This document shows positions 1-11,720 of a DNA stretch of 64,000 bases, piece by piece (within the stretch, counting starts at the first letter, position 1; each line of letters begins with the position of its first letter). A program made the translations under genes and the position numbers. The DNA comes from Adiantum capillus-veneris (lineage: Eukaryota > Streptophyta > Polypodiopsida > Polypodiales > Pteridaceae). The notes beneath the pieces are model-generated. The model saw only the letters and a list, made by a program, of their open reading frames with translations. It was not told where the DNA came from and ran no database searches. Location of the stretch: positions 80,010,025 to 80,074,024 of the forward strand of contig CM043958.1 of NCBI GenBank assembly GCA_014529385.2, given 5' to 3'.

Positions 1-771
1 ATAGTGTCGGATAGAGATCCTAGAATGATCAGTAATTTCTGAAAGGGTCTCTTTGAGAATTTAGAAACAAGGCTAAACGTCTCTTCGGCCTATCATCCAC
101 AAACGGATGGCCAAAGTGAAATAGCTAACCTAACAACTCTAGATCTACTAAAAGCCTATGTAATGGAAGTAGATCAAAGATCCCAATGGGAGAAGTACTT
201 ACCCTTAGTGGAGTATGCTTACAATAACACTGTACATACTTCCATGGAAAAAGCACCTTTTGAGGTAATTGAGGGAAGATAAAAAAGTCCCTTGCTACTT
301 AAGGTACATGGGAAGATCTTCGCTACAGATGAGTATAGCCGAGACCTACAAGAATCTTTTCAAAAGATTAAGGATGCTATATCTATCTCATAGCAAAGGC
401 AAAAGGCTACTGCTGACAAGCATAGAAGAGCCCAAGCCTTTAAAGAAAACGATTGGGTCTTGTTAAAGTTTCCCAAGGCTCGATTAAGGCACAGGACGGG
501 CAAGAATCCTACGGGCCACCAAAAGTAGTATGCTAAACTAGCAAAAAGGTACTATGGTCCCTTCCAGATTCTTAGGCCAATCAATGAGATGGCCTATCAA
601 CTCAAGTTGCCCAATCATTGGCTCATACACAATGCTTTCCATGTGAGCCTATTAAAGCCTTACAAAGGAGAGCCACCTCAAGAACCAACTATTGAAGACC
701 CACCAGAGATCGAGGACCAAGAGGAGGTGCTGCAGCCCGAGTCCATTCTCCGACATGAAGACAAGGTATTA
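1..771 (+). pseudogene. Family-A Ty3/gypsy pol fragment (integrase core to start of chromodomain)
   Basis: Frame 1 encodes the C-terminal half of a chromodomain Ty3/gypsy integrase. It matches residue for residue, with scattered changes, the element-A polyprotein at 41627-44485. Visible are the second catalytic Asp (VSDRD, codons from 4), the HPQTDGQSE block with the catalytic Glu, and the downstream [17 protein letters not shown] segment. Four in-frame stops (40, 280, 391, 526) make it a pseudogene. The 5' part lies outside the window. Homology stops abruptly inside the codon at 769-771, just before the chromodomain; the missing continuation is on the other strand at about 6961 downwards. 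This copy keeps the integrase Asp that element A has lost. Confidence 0.92.
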
Positions 772-3575
772 ACTTGGAAACTTCTCCAGATGCTCATTAT
801 CACATACGGATGGCTTTGGAGTCAGAAGCCCATCCCAAAGACTAACAATGTTGAGCTATCTTCAGATGAAGAAGCTCCAGGAAATGAGTTGGCTCTAACT
901 AGACAAAAGAGGAAGACCACACAGGTGGAAGCCAGTAGTTCAAAGAAACCAAAGGCTACATTGGCCAAAAGCAGTGCTTTTTAAAGCAACTAGAAAGTCA
1001 GGTTAAGTCTTTGCCCTACTACAAAACTTTCAACAGGCCAGACTTCAACAACACCTGAAGAATAGCTGGGACTAGCCAGCAAGAAGAGCAAATTCCAACA
1101 AACACCATTGCTGGAAAAGACCAGCAAGAAAGGACCAATGCTGATTAGTTGGAAGTTCATACTGACAAGGGAAAGGGACCAAAACTTGCCCGTCCAGCTC
1201 GCAAAATTCCTATTTCTTTTAGTGAATTGGCTTTATCCTTAGCCAAAAAGGACAAATTACAGCAATTACAAAATCACCCTCTCAGAAACCTAACTTCAAA
1301 ACATTACCATACATGGCTCCTTTTACGATTTATGAGCCAATTCCCTGTGACCCAGCGACAGTAATGGATGGTTGCTCAGTGCTTATCCAATCATCATGGA
1401 ATACAATTGTCAATGATTTAGGATAAATGATGGATGCCTTAGCTTCCACTGATGAAGTGAATAAGCTAAAAGAAGAACTGGGAAACAACCAGCAGCAAGT
1501 TCAAAAATTGAAGCAGGATATAGGGACACAATCTTTGTGGCATAGTATTACTGAAAACTAGTCAGCCCGGACAATTCAGACACTGGAAGTGAAGCTATCA
1601 AAGCTTGAAATAAAGAATAGGCAGTTAACTGAAGATAAGGCAGAAACTGTGAGAAATGCTGACAGATTTGAGACTATGCTGAGAATGAAGAGGTCCGATT
1701 TCTTGCACTGCTAACTAGCCACACTGCATTGAAAGCCTCTTTAACAGAGAGGTATATATATAATAACTTGGCTGATATTCTGAATCTAGAAGGCAATGTT
1801 ACAATGAATATGGATAATTTGAAGGCACTTATGGAGACCATGCAGAGTGATTTGCAAGATAAGCTTTCTGAATATAACAGTGCTTTAGCAAATCAAGCTA
1901 TCCTGGACTATATTGATAAGCAGAATGACCCTGATGACGATTTTGAGAAATCAGAAGAGAAGGATGAGGAAGGGGAGGACGAACTAGCAGACAAACTTGA
2001 TGATGATAATGACTTTCCTCCTTCCCCACCTCCTACGGGTTCTGGTGTTGGTGGATCAGCTGCCACAGGGGGCAGTCAGCCCAACAAAGACCAACGAGAC
2101 CAGCACAAGGGCTAGCTAGACCAGTAGTTGGGAGACAACGAGGTGATGATCAGCAACCAGGCAATGAACAGATGGACAACACTGGAGGCTCTCTAGTACA
2201 CCAGTCACAGCATAGTCCAGGTGTGAAAGGAAAATCCAAAGTTGTGATTGAGACCTTAAAGGGTGATGAGCAACATTCATTACAGCTCATCACATTGAAC
2301 AAGATATTGAGACATCAATAAGCTCCTATTACTTGGATGTATTTGGAAGATGATGTTCTTCTCTCTGATCTGGAATGCTTTCAAAGGCTATATGTTGGCG
2401 CCAGAGAAATTATTCAGCATTGGAAATCAGCTGCCTTCCACAATCAAGAATTGTGTCAACTACCTGTGCATCCCAGCAGAATCCAGCTACTCGAAAGGGT
2501 ACCAGAGTGGGCGCTGACTTCTAATGATAAGATAGTCAATCCACACTGGCAGCGACAGTACACTATAGACTGACATTCTCTAGCCCTTGAATTAGATCTA
2601 TTGCTTGGGAACATGCCTTCATACAAGTATATGAAGGAAGTTAGGAATCAACTGAAAGAAGTTTTAATTCAGATGCAAATTTCCAGAGGAGTTTTGGATC
2701 AGAGGGTGCAAGCTATTATTGAAGATCAAACTTCCAGTAGTAAAGGACCTCAGACTCAAATGACAGTAGGGGAACATGCAACTGCTCTTCGAAGACTCTT
2801 TCAGCTAGTCCGGGTGACGAAAGATGATGCAGTAGGAGAACCAGGCTGTACTTAATTTCCTGGAATTTGTTTCCAATTCACCAGTTCTCCTGTATGCATT
2901 GCCTGCTAAGGAAGATGAGATGCCCAAATTGTTTTTAGCTCTGTATCCTCAGCATCCAAAACCAGTGGATCGGCTCACATACTTTAATATCACTAATGAA
3001 ATTCAGGACTGGTATGAGTGATCCACTGGAGAATGGAAAACCTAGCAAACATTGATCAATGATGCTCTCAAACTGAGTGATGCCATGGAACTTTAAGGAG
3101 AAATGCAGAGGGTCAAACTCTGTATGGGACGATGGAAGATACATCTCCATGGTCTCACAAAGATCACAAATTAGTTGCTTCAGCTGACCGTGGAATCCTC
3201 TAAGATCCATGAAAAGGATATCACTATTGAACCCAGACTGGGCCCACAGTACAGAGAGATGGTTGAAATTCTCTTTGAAGTAAGAATTAAAACAAATCAT
3301 CCTCTTCCATAGGGATGGACCCACACAGCCTTGCATTGTCATAAATTGGCCAGAACCCATCTCACAAAGGGTAGACGCACTCTGTATGATCCGGACACCA
3401 AAACTTACAATCCTCTCACGCCTTATGAATTTGAGATGTCCACTGAAAGGCGGGATCAACTTGAGCAAGAGGCCATTTACAGACTTATCCAGAAGGACAA
3501 TGCTAGAACTTGGACGTCTGAGGCACCAGCACAGAAGAAGCGCAAGAGGAAGCGGGTTCAGTGGAAGGATATTGG
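772..3575 (+). pseudogene. Second half of a long accessory frame of Ty3/gypsy element E
   Basis: A decayed but clearly coding-like stretch, readable as successive open blocks with many stops and some frame changes. In order: a Lys/Ser-rich segment (to 984), a basic block (1149-1364), a probable coiled coil rich in Leu/Lys/Glu (about 1429-1700), a block ending in a run of Asp/Glu then Pro/Gly (1729-2115), two further blocks (2337-2573, 2601-2855) and a C-terminal block (3331-3579) ending in a basic cluster like a nuclear localisation signal. It starts in frame with the last codon of the pol fragment before it, and is followed by a polypurine tract and an LTR, so it lay downstream of integrase in its parent element. 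I do not recognise a function. Its first half is probably 6962-8139 on the - strand. Confidence 0.65.
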
Positions 3576-3874
3576 GTAGTTCCATCTCAGAATCCGATGG
3601 TGGATTTTCCCAGCGAGGCACTGTAATTTCTTTGGCTGGGCACCCTTGGATTTACAACTATAGGGGTGTCAAGCACTCAACAAGCATGAAGTATGGTATA
3701 AAGCTAGCAATACTGAAAGAGTATTGCCATGAGGAACATCAGCAAAATCAGCAACCAAAAGGGTTTAGGGTTTAGGGTTAAGCCAACCAGAAGGCTGGAT
3801 GGTTTCCTCAACAATCAATCAGAATCAGATAGTGGATTTTTTTTTCCAGAAATTTTGGAGTTATACCAAAATTC
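3576..3874 (+). other. Element E 3' untranslated region
   Basis: Non-coding sequence between the end of the accessory frame and the polypurine tract. It contains a (TTTAGGG)n-like motif at 3761-3780 and a T-run near 3838-3845. I see nothing else. Confidence 0.5.
3761..3780 (+). repeat. Short telomere-like (TTTAGGG)n motif
   Basis: About two and a half units of the plant telomere heptamer lie inside the 3' region of element E. It is too short to be a functional telomere. It may be chance or a scar of break repair. Confidence 0.6.
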
Positions 3875-3891
3875 AAGAAAGGAGGGAAGGA
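3875..3891 (+). promoter_or_regulatory. Polypurine tract of element E
   Basis: Seventeen uninterrupted purines lie immediately 5' of a TG that begins an LTR-like sequence. This is the standard position of the plus-strand primer of an LTR retrotransposon. Its + orientation is opposite to the - orientation of E's gag and pol (8140-13852), which supports an inversion. Confidence 0.8.
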
Positions 3892-4270
3892 TGTAGAAGG
3901 CGAGGACAATCTCAGCAGGCGAGAATTGTTCCTTAGAAGGCCGAATAGTGGATCAGTCACACCAGCAGTAATTACCGGAGGTAGTTACTAAATTAACTTC
4001 TAGAAGCTATAAATAGGACCTGTTACATTGTAATTGGGCTTCTTGCTTCTGAGTTCCTTGGCTTAGTTGCTTGTCTTTTGGCTTAAGCTCTCTAATCATT
4101 CTCGGGTTACGAGCTCTTTGCCTCCATCTTCACTCTATAACTATCACTTCGGTAATCATTTGAAGTTAAACCATTACACATTGTACTCGTTGTTCTTGAA
4201 CTATTAATCTGAATTTGCAAATACTTTTTCCAGTCTTCCAGTATGTCTCTCGTTGATGAAAGAATTCCTC
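3892..4270 (+). mobile_element. 3' LTR of element E
   Basis: It begins TGTAGAAG directly after the polypurine tract. A TATA box (TATAAATA) is at 4008-4015 and is followed by T-rich sequence, as in an LTR U3-R region. The right boundary is not defined because the partner 5' LTR of E is missing from the window; a CA end falls somewhere near 4230-4280. The TATA box marks the likely Pol II promoter of the element. Confidence 0.65.
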
Positions 4271-4282
4271 CACTTGAGAGAG

Positions 4283-4480
4283 TCAAAGGAAAAAAGTAAT
4301 TTTTTTTCCAATGGGATGGCATCCCCTATATAAACACCATACAAATGTCTGCCTCTTCAATGGTGGGCTAGCTTGCCAAATTAAACGGAAGATGGAGTGC
4401 CAATGTGCATCTGACCAATTTAGTTTCCATAAACTATTCACCCATACAATGATTGTAGTCAATCTTGTAAGACATAATAA
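4283..4480 (-). pseudogene. LINE fragment (zf-RVT region)
   Basis: On the - strand the translation holds a block of the type W-x2-IW-x4-P-x-K-x3-F-x-W followed by PxxKK. This is the usual start of the zf-RVT zinc-binding region near the C terminus of plant LINE reverse transcriptases. Only about 60 residues are recognisable and the Cys/His part is absent. It is a fragment that belongs to the DNA flanking element E. Confidence 0.6.
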
Positions 4481-4531
4481 GATCCTCTTTGAATTGGTTG
4501 GAGAAATTGATTTTTCCAAGGGCATATCCAA

Positions 4532-5686
4532 TATTTATAGAAACAAGCATAGGTGATTAGTCATCCCCATGAAGTAAGGCCTACAAGTGGTTAATGACAT
4601 ATACATTGGCTATATTTTAGAAATCATTTTAAAAGGAGCTTATTCTTGTCAATGAGGAGGATGGAGCTTGCTATACTGGGATCATGTTTGAATGGGCATC
4701 ATCGATCATTGAACCCATACACTTCTTATAACCATGCTATCATGCTTTGTGTACTTCTAGTTCCAGTTCTAAATTATGTGATGAGTTCCTTTTTATACTT
4801 GATTCTTCCTCAATGTTTTGTTCTTCTGTGTATTCATCCTCTACCATGGCTAAAAACTCATGTGATGAAAGGGAGTCAAGTTTAAGTAATCAAGCTACGA
4901 GCTTACGAGTTAAACCACAACAACAATGTATGTAATGATCAAGCACAAATTACACTTCAACTCAAGGAGTTTCTTCAAAAGTACAAAGAAGTTCTCCCTA
5001 GTAATTTACCTTCAATTAGGGTAATGGCCAAGTGGACGTCTTGACAACCCACTAAGCCATCGCTAAGCCTTATTCATATCATCCTAGAAAAAGAATAAGG
5101 GGACACATCATATTATTGTACTGAGCTGCAACCACTCTCTGTGTCATGTCTCCTTCTTTCCCATAGTAGGCACTATGTGCATGCTCCCTACTCTTGTGCA
5201 CTCTTGAGTCAATATCAAAGCATGGGGGAAGTGGAATCATCTCCATTTCCTCTTGCATGAATGTATAAGAGCTTCATGGAAAGCTAAGCCCTATAGCATT
5301 GAACATCTTATTAGACACAATGTTGAATCTTGTAGGCAATTTTTGGAACTTTATGAGCTCTACAAAATACACTATGTATTGGAGTAGGTACTGGAGATTC
5401 AAATCTTGGAGCTTTGGAGTATCAAACTTCCTTTCAAATAGTGTTAAAGACTTTAATGTACCATCGAGGAGCTTTTGAAATCTTTGCAGCGTGTAAAATT
5501 TGTGTATTGCACCACAAAAGGCAACAACAAAGCTATACATTAGCACTAAAATGGTAGCCTTGTGCACGAAGGGCCCACATAGCAATGCATAGGAATATCC
5601 ACTCGCATAGGGCAACACCTCGTAGCACTTTGGCCAACCAAGAGGGCACGTGGAAACCAACAAGAGCTCAAAAGAGGGGGGTAGAA
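4532..5686. other. Unassigned flanking sequence
   Basis: No intact gene is seen. Around 4940-5040 on the + strand one frame reads like the pre-RT linker of a Ty3/gypsy pol (a FLQKYKEVLP-type stretch), but it is short and soon stopped. A 129-codon open frame on the - strand (5274-5663) has no motif that I recognise. The sequence may be the old insertion site into which the neighbouring elements landed. Confidence 0.3.
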
Positions 5687-6720
5687 TGTAACATTTAATG
5701 GTCTAAAAACTTATGTGTAGCGGAAATTAGCATGAACATAGTGGGCATTTCATTAGAATAGATTCCTAATGAGAATTACAAGAGTGCTTGGGTGGAGAGA
5801 GCAACAAAAAGCATAACACCTAGTTAGATAGCATCAACAATACTTTCAAAAGAGAGAGAAATTAAGCTATTGACAATAGTTGAGGAACGGATTTGCATGG
5901 AGCTGGTCCCCCCTCCACAAGGCTTTGTATTATGGTTTCTCCCATCAAGAGAGACATTGTACAATACAATTCTTTGTGTTCCTTCAAGACTAGCTAGTGC
6001 AATGAAGATGAAAGCTTCATGCACTAAGCAAAACACTTAGCAAACACAACTTTAATTATCCCCATTCTCAGACCCAAGACCTCACACACCTTCGAAGATG
6101 GTGAGAGCTAGCAGGGTATGAGAGTAGATTGAGAGGAAGAAGGAGTATCTTACGAGAAAGATGTACATCTCCTCACATAATCACTCATATTAGCATAGCT
6201 TAGCTTAGTAATTAGCTTGGTAGAGGAGATGAGCATGCATTGAAGCTTAGCTCTTGGTTGGATTTGCATCCACATGCCAAGAGTGTGTTGATGTAGGCTT
6301 CTATCTCACAAGCTTGGAGTAGGTGATGAGCTCTCCATTAAATCTTGGGAAGAGATAGTCTTCTCTTTCTTCACACATGAGATTGTGTGAGTGTGTGTGT
6401 GATAATTCCTTGAAAAAATCAGCCCCCCTCTCTCTCTTGGGCGAGCCCTCTTCCTAATTGCTCTTGCAGGCTCGCCATTGGACCTCCCCAAGTCAAGCCA
6501 ATGGCTATTAAGCAACATAAGTGATAGCCTTCTGACATGTGTCCCCCTTTCCCCTTTTGTGAGAGCTTTAGGTAATTTAATAATTAAACTAAACTCTCAT
6601 TGGACCCCTTTGCCTCCTGGCCAATAGGAATCAGGCAAGCCATTGGGCTCCTGAATGCTCATTGGACCCCTTGGGAGACTGTCCAATAGTCTTCTAGGAG
6701 ACTTAATTCTCATTGGTTCT
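5687..6720 (-). mobile_element. Family-A LTR remnant (3' LTR of the 1-771 element)
   Basis: The sequence is similar to the LTRs of elements A and B. It starts TGTAAC at 5687, contains the GAGCTGGTCCCCCCTCC block near 5900, the 'secondary promoter-like' TTGTACAATACA segment, and the hairpin CTCTTGG...CCAAGAG near 6251-6284. The distal portion, normally ending TTTATGACA next to the polypurine tract, is deleted, so the LTR runs straight into the pol 3' untranslated region. Orientation is -, opposite to the pol fragment at 1-771 to which I assign it. Confidence 0.75.
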
Positions 6721-6961
6721 TGATCTAAGCATGCATACTACTTCATTTTTGTGCACAATAAAGGAAAAGAGAGTCTTATAAGACAAAAAAAAAACTTTGT
6801 TCATTTTTAACATTTTGTACATTTGCTTACTCTTGGGAAGCATTGTAAGCATTGACAAGGTTTAGGTTATCCTTTAATTGTATGCCTTGCATCCATCTAG
6901 CATCTTCAAAAGGATAATTCTTAAACTTAATAAGATATCGTTGGATAGTCTTACCGCCTCT
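6721..6961 (-). pseudogene. Family-A pol tail: chromodomain end and 3' UTR
   Basis: Codons from 6961 down to 6827 encode the last ~45 residues of a family-A polyprotein: a YLIKFKNYPFEDARW core followed by the NLVNAYN end. This is the chromodomain-like C terminus that targets such integrases to chromatin. The 3' UTR continues to 6721 and matches the A sequence near 41520-41626. The match starts at the very codon where the + strand fragment at 1-771 stops, so the two are halves of one gene on opposite strands. Confidence 0.88.
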
Positions 6962-8139
6962 TAGAAATTGCCAGACATTCCAAGCTTTGAAAACAATATG
7001 AGATTTCAACTTGGTAGTCTGCTGGAGCACATTATGAGATAAGATTTGAAATAAGCTGATTGGAGCTGTAGCATCTAATCTTTTTGCAAGCAACATAGCA
7101 ACCAACTTTTCTGACACATACGTGGGGTTATTTTTTTGGGCTAACAGCTTCAACCACAAACCCGTAAGGTGCAAGAACATCCAAACCTGCTACTGGAACC
7201 CTTTGTGCACTAGCCTTTTGTTTTTTCTTGGCTGCTTCATCTTCCCTGAGAGCTGACTTATCTGTTCTGCAGTTTTTGTTGTGGTTGGCTTTGGCTCATT
7301 GGGCATTTTGAAAGCATAAGCAATGCTGTCAGGAGTTGCTGACACTTTCATACCATTGACTACAACACTGCCATCCTCGGCATTGAAGGAATCAAACCTG
7401 ACTGATTATAGCCATGTCAAAATCTATTGTTGTGGCTTGCACCACTACATGCAAATCCCACAGTTGCAACAACGCTTCAGCTTGCTCAATAAACACATAC
7501 CGTTGTATCTTGCTATGGGGAATAAGTGGTAGAGAATCTTTAATAGAGGTGATGAGTCCTGAAGTTTTGTCTATGGTATTTTGCATCTTCTCCGATATTT
7601 CTCTTCTACCCATGCTCTATGAGGACGATAAGTCTATAGAGGAAGAAGACTTACTTGGATAGTCAAAGCTATAGCCAGGTGTGTCTGGTAAGGATAGATA
7701 GTGATCGATAGATTCTTTGAACAAGGAGTTTGTGGTTGTAGTGAAGAAGCCTCAGAGCCTGGTGATGGCGAGTGTGTAACAACAAGCAGGCATCGCGTAG
7801 GAGATTTATGAGAAAGAATACCCACTCGCCTTACTATTATACGCATTCGTGCCATAAAAGCTCCACTACTTACCGTTCCTAGAGTTTTGTGTACTGTCAG
7901 CGACGTGGCACACATGCATTGGCTAATACTCACCATGTTCCTTTCAATGATGATCACATGCAGTCCTACTGGCCCTTTTCCCCATAAAAATTGATACTGG
8001 CTTGGATACATTACTGTCTCTGCTATTGGCACTGTTTTGTCGTGCTGAGACTTTTCTAACACCTTAACTGGCTCCGGTACCGGTTCTACATGGAAAAGGT
8101 TTAGAATGGTTGATTTTGAATTTTCTTGGCCATCACTTC
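6962..8139 (-). pseudogene. First half of the element E accessory frame
   Basis: Downstream of the integrase of E the - strand is coding-like in several frames: blocks at 8062-7634, 7613-7392, about 7390-7260 and 7180-6966. One stretch of the form V-V-N-G-x-x-V-S-x-x-P-D-x-I near 7310-7370 resembles the start of the 'putative plant transposon protein' domain found in accessory frames of plant retroelements. This is a weak assignment by eye. The frame ends at 6962 exactly where family-A chromodomain sequence begins, and continues in register at 772 on the + strand. The function is unknown. Confidence 0.5.
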
Positions 8140-9250
8140 CTAGAATGCCAATATCTTCTTCTTTGAAAGTCTCTTTCTTATTAGAATAATATAGCTTAAT
8201 CTTGGCCCCATTATAAACACCTGAAACAGTAATCCAGATAAATCTTTCAACCTAACTGTGCCATTGGAAAACACCCAATCGACCTCATACGGACCGGCCC
8301 AAGCTATCTTCAAATTTGGTTTCTTAGGGCCGAGTTTGGATTGATAGAGCAGAACCAAGTCGCCCTTCTGAAACTCCCTAACTTTGATTTGTCTATCATG
8401 CCAATGTTTTCTTCTTTGTTGAACAATTTCCTGTTCCAACATAGCACGTTGCCTTAACTCATCCACCCGTGCTAATTCCTCCTGTCTATTTTTAAGATTG
8501 TGATTGAAATCCAATCCATACTCTACCGCCATCCTGAGATTGGGAATTATGAATTCCATAGGCACTACAGCTTCAATACTATACACCATTCTAAACGGGG
8601 TTAGTCCAATAGTGACTTTATAAGCTGTCACTATAGGACCATAGAGCAGTCTGGAGCTTAAGATCCCATTGGTGTGGCTCCTTCTGCACAATCTTGGTGA
8701 GAATGGTCTTGATGGTTTTATTACTGCTCTCTGCTTGCCCATTGCACCTAGGATAATATGGTGCTGATTTTGGTGTTTTACTAAGAGCATTTCCATTAGA
8801 ATATCCATAGTATCATTAATAAAGTGTGTCCCTTGATCAGACACAATCTCCACAAGACATTCATGTCGGCAAATAATATTTTCAATTAGGAATACAATAG
8901 TGGACTTCACGGTGTTATCTGGAAGAGCCTTGGTCTCCACCCATTTGGTGACATAACAAGTGGCCATCAATATATACCAGTTCTTCCTTGGAGTGATTTT
9001 CTTGAATGGACCCATGAAATCAGACCCCATTTCATAAATACTCCCAATAGTTGAGCTAGAGTAAGAGGAGTTATATCAGCTGCTGTTGGTCTGCCCATCC
9101 TCTAGCATATATCACATGCTTTGCAAAAGCTTCTAACGTCAGATATTAGAGTTTCCCACCACAATCTAGCCTGCAAAATCTTTTTGTAAGTAATATCAGT
9201 GGAGAAATGTCCTCCAGAATCCCCATCATGTGCCTCAAAAATAACTTGCA
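8140..9250 (-). pseudogene. Element E integrase
   Basis: The open frame 9030-8140 encodes a Ty3/gypsy integrase: GSDFMGPF with the first catalytic Asp, IVSDQGTHF with the second, then the region that should hold the Glu, which is damaged by a frameshift near 8700-8770 (an SPRCNGQAE-type block is only partly readable). The C-terminal domain with WAGPYEVD follows. Traces of the HHCC zinc-binding domain occur upstream at about 9080-9240 with stops. No chromodomain is seen, which fits a non-chromodomain lineage. The integrase would insert the cDNA in the nucleus; this copy is dead. Confidence 0.85.
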
Positions 9251-10752
9251 GTCTCCCTTACACCTTCGAAGAACCCCATCTACCCCCAATCTATAGAGAA
9301 ATCCTTCTATGGTGGTGAACTTCAGACTCTTAATAATCAGAGCCTTCTTCTGATTCTGAGTCTAATTTTTTGGGAACCCTCCTTTAGAAAGGAGCTGATA
9401 TACATCATACCATTCTAGATCGGTGTTTTCCTCAGCTGTTACCTGAAACAACTCCGTGTCCACTAGCCCATCTCTCAAGGATAATTCGGAGTAGCCATCA
9501 ATACTCCTAGATAGAAAATCAACACCACAATGGGTTTTACCGGTCTTATGAAATATACGGAATTCAAACTACATAAGGAAAATCATCCATCTTATCAGTC
9601 TTCCTTGACTAATGACTTTGTTAATAAAAAAATAATAATGCCTGATGATCCACATAAAAATGAAATAGCTTGCCCAGCAAATAGTGTCAAAATTTAGTAG
9701 CACTAAAAACCATTCCTAAGGCTTTTCTCTCTATAGTGGTATATCCTTGTTCAGCCTGACTGAATCTCCGACCGGAAAAATACATTGGATATCAGTCCTC
9801 CCTTCTGGTTGAGCCAATATTGATCCCATTGTCAGTCTTGAAGCATCGACATGCACATGAAAAATGACATCCTAATTCGGTTGTCAAAGTACTGCTTAAT
9901 GATAATGGCATTCTTCAAAACTTGAAAACTCTCCTCACATTCAGCAGTCCAAATGAACTTGTTGTTCTTCTTCATGAGCTCATACAAAGGTAACACATTG
10001 GAAGAAAACATATGAACAAATCTTCTATGAAAATTGATATATCCCAAGAATGAACTTAACTCTGATGCTGTGTGTGGTGCCTTAGCTTGCTGGACACACT
10101 GGATCTTGTCGTTGGCCATCTCTATGCCATTCTTGGACACTATGTGACCTAGCAGTAGTTGTCCTTTATAGACCAAGAAAACATATTTACACGGGTTTAG
10201 AAAGATCCGCTTTTCCTTACAGTGTTGGAAAACCATTTCCAGAAAGACCAAATGCTTCTCCTTAGTTGAATAGACAGTGAAGTCGTCCATAAATATGGCA
10301 AGAAATCGGTGGAGAAATTCACTGAATATTTCCATCATACATCTTTGGAAGGTCGCTGGAGCATTACAAAGACCAAACGGCATAACCAGATACATGAATG
10401 CTCCCCAGTCATTAACAAAAGTAGTTTTACTCCGGTCTTCAAGAGCAATCTGTAGCTGATTATAACCACTATAGCCATCCATAAATCTATACATCTCATG
10501 GCTTGCAATTTCATCAAGAAGCACGTCCGTAAAAGGTAATGGAAAAGGATCCTTGATGGTATGAGCATTCAGCTTTTGATAATCCAAACAAACTCTGAGC
10601 TTTCCATTTTTCGTGGGCACTACCACAATAGGAAATAACCAGTCACTAATACTGGCAACTTCAGTGATAAATCCAGCCTTCAGAAGGTTATTAATCTCTT
10701 CTTTGACATTCTTAGTGTAATTTGGATTCATTTTATACCGTTGCAGTTGCAT
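9251..10752 (-). pseudogene. Element E reverse transcriptase and RNase H
   Basis: The open frame 10752-9832 encodes most of a Ty3/gypsy RT: LRVCLDYQKLNAHT, MPFGLCNAPATFQRCM, and the catalytic box as FMDD in AIFMDDFTVYS, followed by the LLGHIVSKNGIE and LSSFLGYINFHRRF blocks. The adjoining RNase H (about 9831-9300) is readable only through several stops. The expected start lies upstream, where the linker 10753-11397 to the protease has no long open frame. The element resembles D in RT signature but is much more decayed. Confidence 0.9.
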
Positions 10753-11397
10753 TGGTCAGCATCCGGTTTCAGAGGTATCTTATGTTGACAGACCTCTGGA
10801 TCTACCCCTTTTAGATAAGTATGTTCCCATGTGAATATGTTTGTGTACTTCTAGAACATGTCTCTAGCTTTTTCCTTCATTCTTGGGTCTAGATGCTTGT
10901 TGAATTTGATTAATCTAGGATTTTCCTCAGTACCCAGGTTCCATTCTTTGATTTCTTGATCATCTGGAAGCAGCCGGTTAGGCCCACCTCCCTTCCTTTT
11001 GGTTGACTGGTTGACTCCTCAACATAATCCCAGGATGGACCCTTAGTTTTGTACTATCATTTTGAACTTCAATAACTTCCTCAGAGTGTACTTGTTCAGA
11101 GGTTTCTGGCGTATTGGAATATGAGAATTCTTATGTAGAGTCAACTGGTTTCTCTTGCCTTCCAGTTAGCTGAACCGGTCGTTCTCCAAAATTCAATTCG
11201 GTGAACTGACTTGGAAATTGCTTCCTTTGCTTTTCAGCTTGATCTTTGTCAAATAATACTACAATTAGATCTATCTTATCCAATGGAAAAATATGTAATG
11301 CTGCCAGTATCCTCTCAATTTTCTTTACTTCATACTTTTGGCAAAGCTCTTCTGGTCGAAGTGCCTTTCTCCAGCTTCTAGTGTTGTTCGTCTGGAT
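10753..11397 (-). other. Protease-RT linker of element E
   Basis: No long open frame. Short coding-like stretches on the - strand connect the protease to RT, including acidic segments. It is part of the E polyprotein and degenerate. Confidence 0.55.
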
Positions 11398-11720
11398 CTA
11401 AATTCTTCTATTGATGCCCTGTATTGTTAGAGTTTGATTGGCATAGTCGTGAACAGCCTGTGTTGTTTGCAACCATGGGTGCCCCAATAGCATCCCATAT
11501 GCGCCTTGCACATCTAGTACCAAGAAACTGGTCTTGAACTTTTCTTTTCCCACCCTTATCTGCATACTCTCTATCATCCCAGTTGCCTGCACAACTCGAT
11601 GATCGGCCATTCAAACATTAAACGGTGCTGGTTTCAAGTTTGTGATACCTATTCTTTGTTGAAGGTGTACCCCCAGGATTTTTACTCCTGCCCCTCCATC
11701 CAGTATGACACCGGATAGCG
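11398..11720 (-). pseudogene. Element E aspartic protease
   Basis: A - strand frame holds LDGGAGV (active-site DGG in place of the usual DTG or DSG) near 11680-11700, followed across one stop by a block ending GMLLGHPWLQ (11610-11398). This is the typical ILG-x-PWL flap and C-terminal motif of plant Ty3/gypsy retropepsins. The enzyme would cleave the gag-pol polyprotein in the particle. Element D shows the same DGG active site. Confidence 0.75.

Noticed and set aside
2935-3621. 228-codon open frame on the - strand
   Set aside because: It is antisense to the coding-like accessory frame of element E and has no domain. The + strand blocks have better composition and context.
5274-5663. 129-codon open frame on the - strand
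   Set aside because: No motif, no homologous block elsewhere in the window and no gene-like context; too weak to call.
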